Below are positions 52,250 through 64,000 of a DNA stretch of 64,000 bases, piece after piece; positions within the stretch are counted from its first letter, which is position 1, and every line of letters starts with the position of its first letter. The DNA is from Adiantum capillus-veneris (Eukaryota; Streptophyta; Polypodiopsida; Polypodiales; Pteridaceae), in assembly GCA_014529385.2 (NCBI GenBank), contig CM043944.1, forward strand, positions 68,075,895 to 68,139,894, given 5' to 3'. The notes under the pieces were generated by a model that saw only the letters and a program-made list of their open reading frames with translations, had not been told where the DNA came from and did not search any database. A program made the position numbers and the translations under genes.

Positions 52250-55200
52250 GAACGCGCAAGCTTGAGAGCTCTACCTCAATGGGGAGAAGTGCCTCCGGTC
52301 CATAAACTAGATGAAAAGGGGTGAATTGGGTAGATACCTTGAAAGATGTCCTATACGCCCAAAGAGCAGCCGTCAAATGGTGATCCCAATCATTAGGCCG
52401 GTCCACAACCTGCTTAGAAATGATCTTACATATCATTCCATTCACTTTTTCCACCAATCCACCGCATTGAGGATAGTAGGGTGTGGAATGTAGGTGTTTC
52501 ACTTTTAACCTCCTCAAGAGATCATTCAGAAGGTCAGCCCTAAAACCCGGGCCTCGATCTGATAAGATTTCTAGGGGTGTTCCAAACCTACTACAAATAT
52601 GATCAAAAATAAACTTTGATACCTCTTCAGCTATGATTCGGGTTGTGCTTGTTGCTTCCGCCCATCGTGTCATGTAGTCAACACCCATGATGATGAAAAC
52701 CTTCCCTGTAGAAGTACGAGATAGGGGACCTATTGCATCCACACCCCACTTTTCAAAAGGGCCATAAGATACTATTGGGACTCGAGGCTCATATGTTAGT
52801 CGTCTATCCCCAGCAATTTGGCATGGCTTACATCCCTTACACCAATATTGGACATCAGGATGTAAGCTCGACCAAATAAACCCTGCTTGTAAAATCTTCC
52901 TACTTGTAATATCTTGAGAAAAGTAACCACCACAGACATCATCATGACATGAAAGAAGAATTTTCTCTATCTCTTGCACACCTGGTACTCTCCTTAAGAC
53001 CAAATCTTTCCCTTTGTGATATAAATCATCCCCAATCAACTGGTAAGGTGTGGCCTTCTTAACTAGTCTATGTCTTTGCACCTTGTCTAAGTGTTTGGGA
53101 CACTCACCTGCTTGTAGAAAGAAGATAATGTCTTTTAGCTCCTCTTGACCTTGATATTTGGGTGCATATAGTTTCACACCTCCCACCGCCATTTGAAGCT
53201 TTTCATTTGCAAGTAAGTCTGCTTCCTTGTTATGAGTTCTCACAATGTTTTGTACCTGTGTTGCTTTAAAACCCTTCATCAAAGCTCTTACACTACTAAG
53301 CCACTCAAACAATGTACGATTCTTACACCTCCAAGTCCCTTGGATTTTCCTGACCACTAGCAAAGAATCACCTTTTATAATAAGTCTTTTTATGCCTAAT
53401 TCTTTGCATTCTTCTAACCCAAGGGTTAGAGCAGCATACTCAGCCTCATTGTTAGAGTGAACACTGGGTAGAGCGATACCTTTTCTAACCATTACCTCCT
53501 TTTGTGGGTTCAAAATGATGATTCCCCCTGCTGCTTTGTCTTGTTGGCGTTGATAAGCTCCGTCAAAGCATAAAGTATGGGCATTATCAATCTCCTTCAC
53601 TTTGAACTGTTTTGAGCCTTCCTCTCTTTGTAGTCGTGATCCTTCCCTTTCTCTCACTTTGTAGGTGAGAATGTCTGCAAGTCCTGCTCTTGTGCTATCT
53701 TCTACAAGGAAAGTGTATTCAAATTCTTGGAGTTCAAGCACCCACTTTGCTATTCTAGATGAGAGGCTCATGTGCTGTACTACATATGGTAGATTGTGCT
53801 CTAAGGTGAGAAAAACAAATGGCATAGGGAGAAGATACAATCGAAACTTCCTTACCGCAAACAAGATTGCAAAGACCACTTTCTCCATTTCAGTGTATCC
53901 CTTCTCGTCCGGAGTCATCACCTTGCTTGCAAAATAGATCGGACTCATGTATGATGTTTTAGGATCTTTTTGCATCAAAACAACACCAATTGCTTCGAAA
54001 CCTACACTTGGAGTGACATAGTAGGTCTCCTTTGGATCTGGTGGCATTAGGATTGGGAGAGAGCTAAGAATGCCCTTCACTTCCTCAAAACATTTTGCAT
54101 GTTCCCTCCCCCATTCAAATGTAGATTGGCTTGCCAACCTATGCAAAGGGGCGATGGCTTCTGCTAGGAGATGGATGAAGCAAGACATGTACCTCACTTT
54201 GTGGTTGAAGGTCATTAGCTCCTTAGTTGTTGTTGGTGGAGATAATGACAAAAGGGCCTCTACTTTAGAGGGATCCACTTGAATTCCTTGTGAAGAAACC
54301 ACATGGCCTAGCAAAACCACCTGAGATTCATCGATATGACACTTCTCTGGGTTGAGTTGTCCCCCAAATTGATGGAGCCTCTTAAGCCTCTCTTCAACCT
54401 TTTGGCAATGAAGTGATCTACAACTATAAATACAGAAATCATCCATAAAGACTCTTATAGATTTTCCAAAGAATGGCTGAAATACAAATATTGTGAATCT
54501 CATGAAGGTGCTAGGATCATTGGTGAGCCCAAAAGGCATTACTCTGAATGCAAAACATCCCCAAGGTGTGATGAAGGTGGTTTTTGGTTGGTCCTCTTCT
54601 GCTATTCTAATTTGAAAATATCCTGAATACCCATCACACATAGTGTAGCATTCGTGACCTGCTACTTCATTCAAAATTTCATCTTGGAAAGGGAGAGGGA
54701 AGTGGTCTCTCTTTGTCGCAACGTTGAGGGGTTTGTAATCCACGCAGACCCTCCACTTACCATTCTTCTTGGGAGTGACTACAATAGGTGATACCCATTC
54801 GGAGTTGGATACTGGATAGATGAAGCGAGCCTTCAAGAGTCGATTCACTTCTTGTAGGAGAGCCTTTTGTTGCACAGATCCTAGTCGCCTTAACTTTTGA
54901 GCCACGGGTTTGGTCCCTGGTTTCAATTCAATTCGATGCTCTATTACATCTACACCTCTTATTTGTGAGTAGTCAGTGATAAACAAATTGGGATACCTCC
55001 TTAACATATTGATGTAGGACCTCTTCTCCTCACAAGTAAGATCTTTTGCAAGCATCTTCTCAAATCCTTCTTCAAGGTGGTGGCATCTTTCATCCCCTCG
55101 TGTGTGATTGTCTGTTGGCTTTTCTTCTACAGGAACATCTTGAGTGTTGGCGTTGAATACAATTCCCATTACCTCCAAAGAAGACTCCTCTTCACTGGTT

Positions 55201-55289
55201 GATGCTTCCTCATCACTTGAGTAAGGACTCTCCTCCTGGCTCTCTTTATCTGCCGTGGTCTCATAGTTGATTTCCTTCTTGCCAATCAT
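52209..55289 (-). pseudogene. Gypsy-2 pol (RT, RNase H, second RNase H, integrase)
   Basis: A 1026-codon open frame starts at ATG 55289, 29 nt inside the end of gag and in the +1 frame. Domains: RT with VDYKPLNVATKRDHFPLP, YSGYFQIRI, FRVMPFGLTND and VFMDDFCIYS; Ty3-type RNase H (about 53.7-54.1 kb; FASKVMTPDEKGYTEME); a second, archaeal-type RNase H with CFDGAYQRQQ, NNEAEYAAL and IIKGDSLLVV (about 53.2-53.6 kb); and integrase with WGVDAIGPL, LSDRGPGF and GLVEKVNG. In the integrase zinc finger one His is Tyr (GGYFSQD). The second RNase H is the signature of Tat elements. The body is open; the break is at its 3' end. Confidence 0.93.
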
Positions 55290-57015
55290 ACACCACCGGT
55301 TGACCCTTCTTAAGAATCAAACGACCACTTCCCCATTTTTGATATACATTCACAGCAATGAGCCAAGGCCTCCCTAGGATGATGGGATAGCCCTCCCCCT
55401 TAGCTGGCACGACATACATATCCACTCGTGCATCTATGTTACATACAGAGACTTTTACATTTTCAATGATCCCCAAACACTTCACACTTGAGTTGTTGGC
55501 TAGCCTAGCTTGACAATTAGAGGACTTTGTAATTTCAAGCCCTAACCTGTTCATTGATTTTTCCGTGATCACACACATTTGAGCTCCACCATCAACATAT
55601 ACATTAGACACCTTTTTACCCCTTATGTAAGCATCCACAATGGGTTCCACATCTTTTTGTAGCTTTGAGGCCACAACCTTAATGGAAAGATTTGCTTTCT
55701 TTTTTGGAATTCTTGTACTTACCAACTTTGGCCATTGCCTTCTTACTTTGGCTGATAGGTGTAGAAGTTGAGTCCATGAAATGTTTGGCTTTTGGGTTTG
55801 TAAATCCTCCAAGATGTTGTAGGGCTCTAGCTCCTTTCCCAATGGGAAGTCGTTGATACCAATTTCCCTTCGCCTTGATCTTTTCTTCCTGCTACTTTCA
55901 GCTTCTTCCATCTTTGACTTCTTCTTCTTGTCCCTTCTGGCTGAATTTGTTCCTTCACTTCTCATGTCTTCATCCTTATCATGTGCTCTTGTGCGTTTTT
56001 TTGCCGGCATAACATCAAAGTTTAGAGTATGCTCATCTATTACCTCTTCTAGCTTGATGATGTTGACTCCTCTTTCTTCCTCCTCATGTGGGATAGGAGG
56101 TATATTTGCTGGTGGTGGTGGTCGACGAAGGATTTGTGGGCCTTGAGCTAGTTCTTGCTGCACAGTGAGAGGAGGCGGTCTGGGGGGATATATGTCTCCC
56201 GGAAGTCGCCTTGGATGTGGACAATTGTACATGCCATGGCCCATTTCATTGCAATTCCAACATCGCAACTCTTGAGCTTGTCTTCGTTGATTGCGATTCC
56301 CTTCTCTTGGTTGTCGTTGTTGAGGTAGGCCTTGTACTAGATTCAGAGTGAGGTTCTCAAGCTGTTGAGTTAGCCTTTGTAAAACCTCTTGTTGAGAGTT
56401 ATCTCCTATTTGTGAAGATTGTGCAAGAGGGGCCCTAATTGGTGCTTCCATGGTTTGTGAGGACTCCCTCTCACTCACTTCATTCAAAACCCTTGCTCTA
56501 TGTGCTTGGAAGTGTAGTTTTCTAAACTTGATGATGGCTACCTCACGTGCTTCTTCAAATGTGGATGGGAATTTTAGCTCTACTTTAGCCTTTAAAAGTG
56601 GATACAAGCCAACCATGAATCTCTCTTTTTTTAGAAAGTTAGGTGCACCACCATGATTTTCTAATGTAGCCTCCCACCTACCCCATAGATTGACAAAGGT
56701 TGCTTCATAAGAGGGATAGTCTTCATGTGATACCTGCTTATGTCCAATAAGACATTTCCATAGTCCTTCACAAGTATCACCTTGCCCGAACTTGGAGAGG
56801 AAGCTTGCTCGTAGTCTCTCCCAATTGGACTTGATTTGGGGTTGCAAGGTCTCATACCATGCTTTAGCTTATGCTTTTAGAACCAATGGGAAGGCTCGTA
56901 GCTTTACTTCCTCTTCATCTCTCCCGGATATGAGATGTGCCATCTCCAAGTTGTCAAGAAACTCTTGCGCATCTTCCCCACTTCTTGCATATAACGTGGG
57001 AAAAGAACTTGACAT
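55261..57015 (-). pseudogene. Gypsy-2 gag and protease
   Basis: Begins at ATG 57015 (MSSSFPTLYARSGED). One in-frame TAA at 56871-56869 splits it, after which 528 codons are open. The capsid domain has SNWERLRASFLSKFGQGD and ERFMVGLYPLLKAKVE. One zinc knuckle, CWNCNEMGHGMYNC, lies near 56220-56280. A long basic, Arg/Lys/Glu-rich stretch follows (about 55.85-56.05 kb). The protease has VYVDGGAQMCVITE (active-site DGG) and PIILGRPWLIAV. It ends in TGA at 55261, overlapping the pol ORF. Apart from one stop it is complete. Confidence 0.9.
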
Positions 57016-57481
57016 TTTGTTTACACTTTTTGAAATTTCTTTTTTTTTTAGAAACTTTTCTCGTACGGGCCGCACAAGATTGTTGACACTATAAATCTGA
57101 TTACATTAAAATGAAGATGTACACATCCATTGTTAATTCGTACTTTATCATAGGTAGAATAAATGGATTAATTGAAGCATTGATTTCATTGAGGGGAGTG
57201 GATCCAAATATCCTCCATATGATAGATTGAAACCTAAACTTAGTTGCAATGATTATATGAATGGATTGCTGAGCAATAGGCCTAAACGGTTCATTGTTTT
57301 GATCGTGATTCATGTGCTACTCCTCGTTGTTGGTTTGAAGACCTCGTTCCTTCATATGACCCTTGAGCACCCCTTAACCACTCCTTGTTCCTGCTTTTAA
57401 AACAAAATGAAAACGTGAACATCAAAAGAAGTTTCATAATTGATGATTGGAAGTATAATTGGATTGGGTGATGCCAGTATT
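57016..57481 (-). other. Gypsy-2 leader
   Basis: Non-coding DNA between the 5' LTR and gag. The minus strand near the LTR reads TGGCATCACCCAATCC about 9-14 nt inside, which begins with the TGG required of a primer site, but I cannot assign the tRNA. Confidence 0.5.
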
Positions 57482-59123
57482 TCTATGCAATGCCGTGACA
57501 CAAATAAAATCAACATGAGAGGTAGCCACATGCATATGTAATGAAGCAAAAGAGAGTTGGAGTGAGAAATTTCTTTAGACCAATTGAATAAGTGTGGAGA
57601 AACAAACCAATGGTAAATTGAGAATAGAACACTTACTTGATTTCTCGCACACCTTTTAAGGGGAGGACAGACGCTGGCTAACCATCACGAATTGTGACAC
57701 TTGAAAGTTTTGAAGATGATTTTGTGATCATTAACATAACCATGAGAGAGATCATGATTTATTTACAAGTTATTGAGGTGCTACAAATGATTTATTGGGT
57801 TGATGGAGTAAGAGATTGTAGAATGGAAAGAGTGGAGAATAGAGTTGCACTTCCTCCAAAGAGGAGGGTTAGGAGAGAGGATGTGAAAGAGGGAGAGTTG
57901 GGGTTTTCTCTACTATTGATCAAGAAAAAACATGAATTTGAAAATGTAGGTGTGTGTCCTTGAGTCTCTCCAAGGGGGGCTATTTATAGTTGTGTAGGAG
58001 TGGGATTATGCTACACTTAATTAGAGTAAGTGATTAGACCTAATTAAGTGTCCTTTGACCACTCATTGAATATTGTACATAAAAGGGACTATTTATTCAC
58101 CAAAAATGTCATTTTAGACCGTGAAGGCTCCATAGGGGTGCATAATGTAGGTGGGCCCCACCATGAGGCCCTACGGGTGGCTCCTACGGGGTATCTGAAC
58201 TTGTCTGTCTTGGCATTTAGAAAGCATCTTTAGGTTGGTCCCATCACATGCAAGTGACCTTGAACACTCATTGCTCTTCTAGAAGATGAGTAGGGGAAAA
58301 ATAAGATCTCACCCTCTTGATTTACTTGATTTACAGCTCCCTTTTCCTGCGAGTCTGACAGATTTACACTATTTTGACCATAACTTTTTACCTGTAGCTC
58401 GGAATGACATGCTTCAAAAGGAAAAATTGACCTTCTCAACATGTTTGATATGAATTTGGACTATCTGTCACGCCCATGCACCAAGGAATTCGGTTTGGAA
58501 GGTCCACACTAGGCTAGGAACCTTTTACTTCCAAGTCTTCTTGTATGGGCCCTTTGCTTGTATGCATCCAAGGGGAATCATGCTTTTTCAAAAGGCTATG
58601 ATGCTTAAACAAATAGAGGAGGGCCCAATATTATTTGCTTGTGAAAAGAATATACAATTGGAGTCTTTTTGAAAGGAGAGAAACTATATGTATATTTTTA
58701 AGAGATATTGGACCACCTATGTAGGGGGCATAGAAGACTTGTAGAGAGGGACCATAATCTTTGGTAAAGACAAGTCGAGAGTTGATTTCCATGGGAATTT
58801 ATCTATATGGGGTGGAAGATGGATATATTATTTTTCTACTACTAATTCACAAGAGGTAAGAAAGTTTGGCGGTATATAGTTGGTTATTGTATGCTTATTC
58901 TATTTACAAAGCAAAACAGAAAAGGGTGGTAGTATAAATATATGACTAAGGTGACATTTTTGGGAAGAGTATAATGTATGTGTCGCCACAAAGGTTAAAC
59001 GAAGAGGGGGAATTTACTCTAGATAACTTAATAGTGTAGAAAAATATATACACATATGAGGAAGAGGACGTTGAGTAGGCTGACAAATGTTGCAAAAAGA
59101 TGGTTACCATTTTATGCCACTCA
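57482..59123 (-). repeat. Gypsy-2 5' LTR
   Basis: 1642 bp, the promoter-bearing LTR of the element in minus-strand reading. TATAAATAG at about 57980-57989. Confidence 0.9.
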
Positions 59124-59483
59124 TTGCAATTGAGCTTGACGCAGCATTCTTCGTCGTACTTCTTGTGAAGCATCCGCGTTCGTTTTTCTAAATTTGGCGT
59201 TAACTTTTTTGAGAAAATTTAGCTTTTTTGTATTCGTATTGTGGCCATCAATCTTGCGTCTTACGCCACTCTATTTTGAGGACTCTTTTATTATTAACGT
59301 CTCCTTTACCCTGCCTTTTTGGGTGATGTCTCTCACATCTTTGGACATTCCTTGAGCATCCTTCTTGAGTTTATCGTTGACATAACGCAGTTCTCATATT
59401 TCTCTTATTCTGAATTGCGGCCTTCACCGTATATGCTGTGCAGATTCTGCGATCTTATCTTATACGTCTTCTCGCAACAAGAT
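59124..59483 (+). other. Copia-D leader, right part
   Basis: Non-coding continuation of the Copia-D leader after Gypsy-2, up to the gag ATG at 59484. Confidence 0.6.
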
Positions 59484-60881
59484 ATGGATATGACTATTCT
59501 TGTTAACGGCTTTCCTTTTGGCCAGCATTTTGTTTCTCCTTTCCAAGGCCAAGGATTTTCTGGCTGGAAAGCAAAGATGTTGCTCATTCTTGAAGGTGAT
59601 GAACTCTCTGATGTTGTTCTTGGAAAACGTGTTTGTCCACCTCAGCCTGTTGATATGGATAATGATAACGTGATTATCACTGAAGGACCTATATTTGAAG
59701 ATTGGAATGTTGCCTATACGGATTGGAAACGACGTGATAAAGCTGCTCGTCGGTATATTCTTTCTTCTCTTACTGATTCCCTTTTACTTGATATGTATGA
59801 ACGGCCCACTTCCCACGACATATGGAAGTACCTTATTGAAAACTTTCAGAAGAAATCTGTTACATAAATACTTTATTTGAGAGGGTTGCTTAACAAGTTA
59901 TAATATGAAGTTGGTACTGCCATGACGGGACATAGTGAATCTTTCAAATCTATTATTAATCAACTTGCTGCTACTAGTGATCCTATTCCACAACAGCAAC
60001 TGATTACACTTCTCCTTGATACGGTGAAGGACTCGTCTTATGATAACATTGTTACTATTCTCTCTAATAAAGATGGTCTTGATTTTGACCAAGCCTGCAT
60101 GTCTTTAATTGAATACTCTCAACGTCAAGAACGTCGTAATGCTGGTCAGGATACAGCTATGATTTCACAAGAGGAGACTGAGTCACAACAGATGGAACGT
60201 TCTTTTTATGCTCGAAGGCGTCCATTTCAACGAGGAAACCACAGAGGTGGCCGTTGCGGTAATATTTTCTCTCGCCTCAAATTTCCTAATAAGCAATGTT
60301 CTTACTGCTACACAAATGGCCATACTGAAGATCATTGTTCGACACGTCAATATGATGAAGAAGACAATATTACCACGAAACAACCACGTTTATCTAGAGA
60401 CTCTTCTTCTTCTTCTTGTGAATATTGTGGACGATGTGATCATACCACTCATATGTGCTATAAGTGTCGATTCGAAACAGATCGTAATAGAGCACATGCT
60501 ACTGAACATCGAAACAACATTGTACCAGAAATAAGCTGCATCCTATGTTCAGTTGCTCCAGACAAAATACTTCATGTACATGATGGATCACTTTTTATTG
60601 TTGATTCTGGTGCTATAGGAAATATGACATATCAGTCTAAGTGGCTCCATAACTATCATTCACTACTAGTTCAACGTGTTGTTTATCTTGCTGATGATAC
60701 TAATTGTCAAGTAAAGGATATTGGAGACTTATATCTTCTTCCACTCGAATTTTGCGAGGAGTATTTTATGTACCAGATCTTCAACGTAATCTTCTTTCAG
60801 TTGCTAGATTTGTTGCTCTTGGTCTGTTTGTTGGATTTGATCATACCAAATGCTGAATTGAGAAAGATGGACAGACTATAG
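59484..60881 (+). pseudogene. Copia-D gag and protease
   Basis: Gag begins MDMTILVNGFPFGQ, with the usual GFSGWKAKMLLILEGDEL block, and stays in one frame to 60881 except for two stops near 59865 and 59900. The UBN2 region includes LITLLLDTVKDSSYDN and QACMSLIEYSQRQ. Two knuckles follow: CSYCYTNGHTEDHC and CEYCGRCDHTTHMC. The protease motif is FIVDSGAIGNMTYQ at about 60594-60640. Frames then fail at 60881. Confidence 0.88.
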
Positions 60882-60904
60882 CCACTGCTCCTTGAAACAG
60901 TAAT

Positions 60905-61840
60905 TTGTTTGAACTCTCTCCCAAAAATGTTGTAGCAAATGTTGTCATTTCTCCATGTGATCATGATTGCAAAGTATGGCATCACCGTTTTATTCATGCT
61001 GATTTCTCAAAACTCCTTGATCTTCAACGTCATGATCTTGTTCATGGCATGGATCTTAAAGCCCATCCTCATATGGGAATTTGTGAATTTTTTGCTCTTC
61101 GGAAACACAATCGTAAACCCTTTCCTCTTTCAAGTACAACTCATTCTCATGACATATTGAATCTTGTTCATACTAATATATGTGGACCTCTACCTTCTTC
61201 GAGATTACAATATCGCTACTTCATTACTTTCATTGATGATTTCTCAAGGTATACGACTGTATTTCTACTTAGACAAAAATTTGAAGCCTTATCTGTTTTC
61301 AAACAATTCCACAAGGCTCCGGAACTTCAAACTGGTCGTCGCCTTAAGAAGCTTTGTAGTGACAATGGAGGCAAATATGTTTCTTGAGAGTTTTTGAGTT
61401 ACTGTGCTAACAGTGAAATTCATCATGAACACACTATTCCATATTCGCCTCAACAGAACGGCGTTGCTGTACGAAAGAATCGCACTATTCTCAATGCTGT
61501 AAGATGTATGCTGATTCATTCTGGCTTATCTCGTGTTTCTGGGTTGAAGCTACTTTGACAGCAGTATTTATTCAAAATCATCTTTCTACTACTGTACCCT
61601 GTGGTAAGATACTCATCACAGCATGGACAGGTGACATTCCTTCTGTATCTCATTTTTGAACCTTTGGATGTATTGCTTATATTCATGTCCCCAAAGAAAC
61701 ACGAACAAAACTTGATGCTCCTGGTCTTAAAGTTATTTTTATTGGATATTCTGACACTTCCAAAGTCTACAAATTCTATGCCCCTTCCTCCAAGAAAGTA
61801 ATTGTCAATCGTGATGCTACTTTTAACGAATAGCTTATAG
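60905..61840 (+). pseudogene. Copia-D integrase
   Basis: Opens with VWHHRFIHADFSKLLDL (GAG-pre-integrase), then a core with VHTNICGPLP, CSDNGGKYVS and PQQNGVAVRKNR. The first catalytic Asp (HSDICGP type) is Asn and the catalytic Glu (VAERKNR type) is Val, so two of the three DDE residues are lost. Stops at 61385 and later break the frame. The C-terminal part with FGCIAYIHVPKE and FIGYSDTSKVYKFY spans shifted frames to about 61830. Confidence 0.85.
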
Positions 61841-63610
61841 GAGGCTCATGGTCCATGGATGATTCTGATGATACTAAATCATTGCTTCAGGCTTTTCCAT
61901 TTCTTTCAGATGATGAAACTCTTCCTATAGAGAAACTTTCCTGTTCACAACCATCCATTCCGAATGTTTCCAATGATGATATTGATATTTTTGTTGATCT
62001 GCCTATTGAGTTTGAACATGGATCATGTCATGTTTATGATGACGATATTGCTGATAATGCTTTTTCTACTTCTGAAGATCCGGTCACTTATGATGAAGCT
62101 ATCTCTTCACCACAAAAGGATCAATGACAAGAGGCTATGGAAGCAGAGTACGATTCTTTTATCTCTAAAGGTACATGGATACTAACTGAATTACCTCTTG
62201 GTCGTACAACTATTAAATGTAAGTGGGTGTATAAGACAAAAGTAAAATGAGATGGATCTTTTGACAAATTCAAGGTGTGTTTAGTTGCAAAAGGTTACTC
62301 CCAAGTAGCCGGTATTGATTATCAAGAGACTTTTTCACCAGTTGTTCGCATTACAAGTGTTCGAGTTTTATTGGCATTTTCTGCTCAATTTGATTTAGAA
62401 GCTCAGCAAATGGATGTGCGAACTGATTTTCTTAATGGTGACTTGGAAGAGGAAATTTATATGGAGCAACCAAAAGGGTTTGTTACTTCAGGTAAAGAAG
62501 ACCTTGTTGCTCAACTCCATAAGGCACTATATGGTCTCACATAAGCTTTGCGAGCCTGGTATACAAAATTTGATCTTTTTCTCACCTCTAAAGGATTCAT
62601 CTCTTGCTCTTCAGACCCCAACTTATACATAAAATGCCAAGGTAGCAGTTTTGTGATTCTTGCTCTTTATGTGGATGATACCATCCTTGTTTTCAATGAT
62701 TTGGGATTTCTTCAGCAAGTGAAAAAGTTATTGTCTTCTGCATTTGATATGGTGGATCTTGGAGAGATTCACTCGTGTCTTGGCATTCAAGTCCAACAGA
62801 ACGGTACAAAAGGTATTTTATTCTTTCGATAGTCAAAGTTTATTGCAGATACTATTCAAAAATTTGGTATGGAATCTGCACATTCAGCCAATACACCTTG
62901 TCTTGCGAGCTCTACGAAGAAAACCTCTGACAATGGCGATCAACTTGTCACAATGGCGATCAACCTTCTGTTTGCTGCATTATTATCTTGGACAACATCT
63001 TGCATTTCGTTCTCTTAAGCATTGGTCTGCTGCAAAGCGTGTATTGAAATACTTGAAGGGCACTACAGATTTTGGTTTAGTCTATCGTCAACGATAAATC
63101 ACATCGGATTCTATGCAATCTCTTTCTCTTTTGGGTTACACAGATGCAGACTGGGCAAGCTTACATTTATATATGCGATCTACTAGTGGAAATTGCTTCT
63201 TTATAAATGGTTGTCTTGTTTCTTGGACCAACAAGAAACAACGTTGTGTTGCAGTTTCTACGACTCAGTCAGAGTATGTTGCAGCATCACTTGCAGCTCC
63301 TGAGTTGATTTGGCTTCGACAAATGCTGGTTGATATTGGTCACTCTCCTCTTTCTAGCATAGCCTTGCGGTGTGACAACCAAAGTGCTATTAGTCTTGCA
63401 AAAGACTATGTTCAACATAATAAGTCAAAGCACATTGTTGTCCATTATCATTATGTGAGGTATGAAGTATGCAAAGGAACCATTATAGTTGAACACTATT
63501 CAAGTGACCAGATGATTGCAGACATTTTGATCAAAGGCCTCAACGAGTCACGTTTCATCCTCTTGCGCTCGGAGCTCGGAGTTGCTTCGGCCTCACTCTT
63601 TCTAGATTAG
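61841..63610 (+). pseudogene. Copia-D reverse transcriptase and RNase H
   Basis: An acidic linker (61855-62127) leads to RT blocks GRTTIKCKWVYKTKV, CLVAKGYSQVAGIDYQETF, MDVRTDFLNGDLEEEI, ALYGLT, and the catalytic LYVDDTILV (about 62665-62695). A stop replaces Gln after YGLT. RNase H (63113-63610) has YTDADWASLH, RSTSGNCFF and HNKSKHIVVHYHYVR. A duplication of about 16 bp (GTCACAATGGCGATCAAC) near 62928-62963 adds a shift. The catalytic Asp pair is intact but the frame is not. Confidence 0.88.
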
Positions 63611-63857
63611 CTTCTTTGATATTGTAATAGCTTTGTACATATGACATTGTATCTTTTAGGTACCATGCACTATGCACACTCCACATTTGCACTTTGTGAT
63701 CTCTGAGTCACTTGAATATTTGTACATAGATGCATAATTCACTTTCACATCATCATCGCTGGTTCATATTTTTACATTGTATAGGGGCTTGGGTTTTTCC
63801 CTTGAACTCCCCAAGGTTTTTTTCATCCAAAGCTAGAGACCTTTGTTTGAGTGGGGG
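63611..63857 (+). other. Copia-D 3' untranslated region and polypurine tract
   Basis: Non-coding; ends in TTGTTTGAGTGGGGG just before the LTR. Confidence 0.8.
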
Positions 63858-64000
63858 TGTTGGAGCTATATATGGCTCATTCTACTCAACTTGGTCTCAC
63901 CTATATATTTGTATCTTGTCCTCAATATGAATCAGTCTTTGGGAGCATATATGGTGTGTCTCTTGTCTTGTCTCTCTCTCTCTTTCTGTCTACAGCTCAA
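63858..64000 (+). repeat. Copia-D 3' LTR, cut by the window end
   Basis: 143 bp matching 48925-49067. Two more bases (CA) are expected beyond the window. Confidence 0.92.

Larger units (their letters stand above)
49901..59123 (-). mobile_element. Gypsy-2: Tat-type Ty3/Gypsy element with long LTRs
   Basis: Direct repeats 49901-51543 and 57482-59123 (about 1.64 kb, roughly 2 percent different by my reading) enclose gag and pol on the minus strand. The polypurine tract GGCTTGGGGGAGGGC (about 51548-51563) abuts the 3' LTR, which on the minus strand starts TGAGTGGCATAA. A possible primer site TGGCATCACCC lies near 57460-57475. Two RNase H domains place it in the Tat branch. No exact target duplicate is clear: TTGCA follows the right LTR and ATGCA/TGCAA lies at the left edge. 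Confidence 0.9.
48925..64000 (+). mobile_element. Copia-D: Ty1/Copia retrotransposon, split by Gypsy-2
   Basis: The 5' LTR 48925-49069 is followed at once by the primer site TGGTATCAGAGCGG (49070 on). The 3' LTR starts at 63858 after the polypurine tract GAGTGGGGG and is cut by the window end, 2 bp short of its expected length. The interior 49083-49900 and 59124-63857 is one element interrupted by Gypsy-2. Gag and pol remnants on the plus strand follow Copia order and contain many stops. The target duplicate lies partly outside the window. Confidence 0.9.

Overview
This window looks like nuclear DNA of a land plant with a large, repeat-rich genome. It is almost wholly made of nested LTR retrotransposons. 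I see no intact host gene. The only host-gene trace is a short, frameshifted pentatricopeptide-repeat (PPR) fragment near 850-1004. The element types (Ty1/Copia and Ty3/Gypsy with initiator-Met tRNA primer sites and CCHC gags), the long GA/CT runs and the PPR remnant suggest a vascular plant, perhaps a fern or other large-genome lineage. The sequence alone does not fix the species.

Layout. 1-6330: old intergenic DNA with GA/GT microsatellites, a duplicated block carrying LINE-type reverse transcriptase remnants, and a small chimeric insertion. 6331-18572: a tandem array of about nine ~565-bp units. Each unit has a TATA box and a tRNA-iMet-like primer-binding motif (TRIM-like). Two Copia elements interrupt it: Copia-A (7594-9926, pol deleted) and Copia-B (12897-17831, nearly full length). 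18607-27373: a Gypsy-related element with ~503-bp LTRs that carries an unbroken 1592-codon gag-protease ORF but no reverse transcriptase or integrase (TR-GAG-like, non-autonomous). 27374-35500: unassigned DNA with a decayed ~1100-residue coiled-coil ORF on the minus strand, four 22-bp palindromes at a 285-bp period, and a probable polypurine tract/LTR.

35524-48924 (minus): decayed Gypsy-1 (gag, protease-like domain, RT, RNase H, integrase, then a second retropepsin after the integrase). It is interrupted by Copia-C (39939-45547) and by a 1.17-kb inverted-repeat element (46688-47854). At 48925 it is cut by the plus-strand Copia-D, which runs to the window end. Copia-D is itself split by Gypsy-2 (49901-59123, minus), a Tat-type element with two RNase H domains and 1.64-kb LTRs.

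History and interplay. Target-site duplications and interrupted reading frames give the relative order: Gypsy-1 is older than Copia-C, the TIR element and Copia-D, and Copia-D is older than Gypsy-2. The tandem array is older than Copia-A and Copia-B. The TR-GAG-like element lacks pol and would need enzymes from a relative. Gypsy-1 shares its gag/protease style (paired zinc knuckles, ILGRPFMR motif), so its lineage is the natural candidate helper. The most unusual structures are the displaced protease of Gypsy-1, the pol-less element with an intact giant ORF, and the TRIM-like tandem array.
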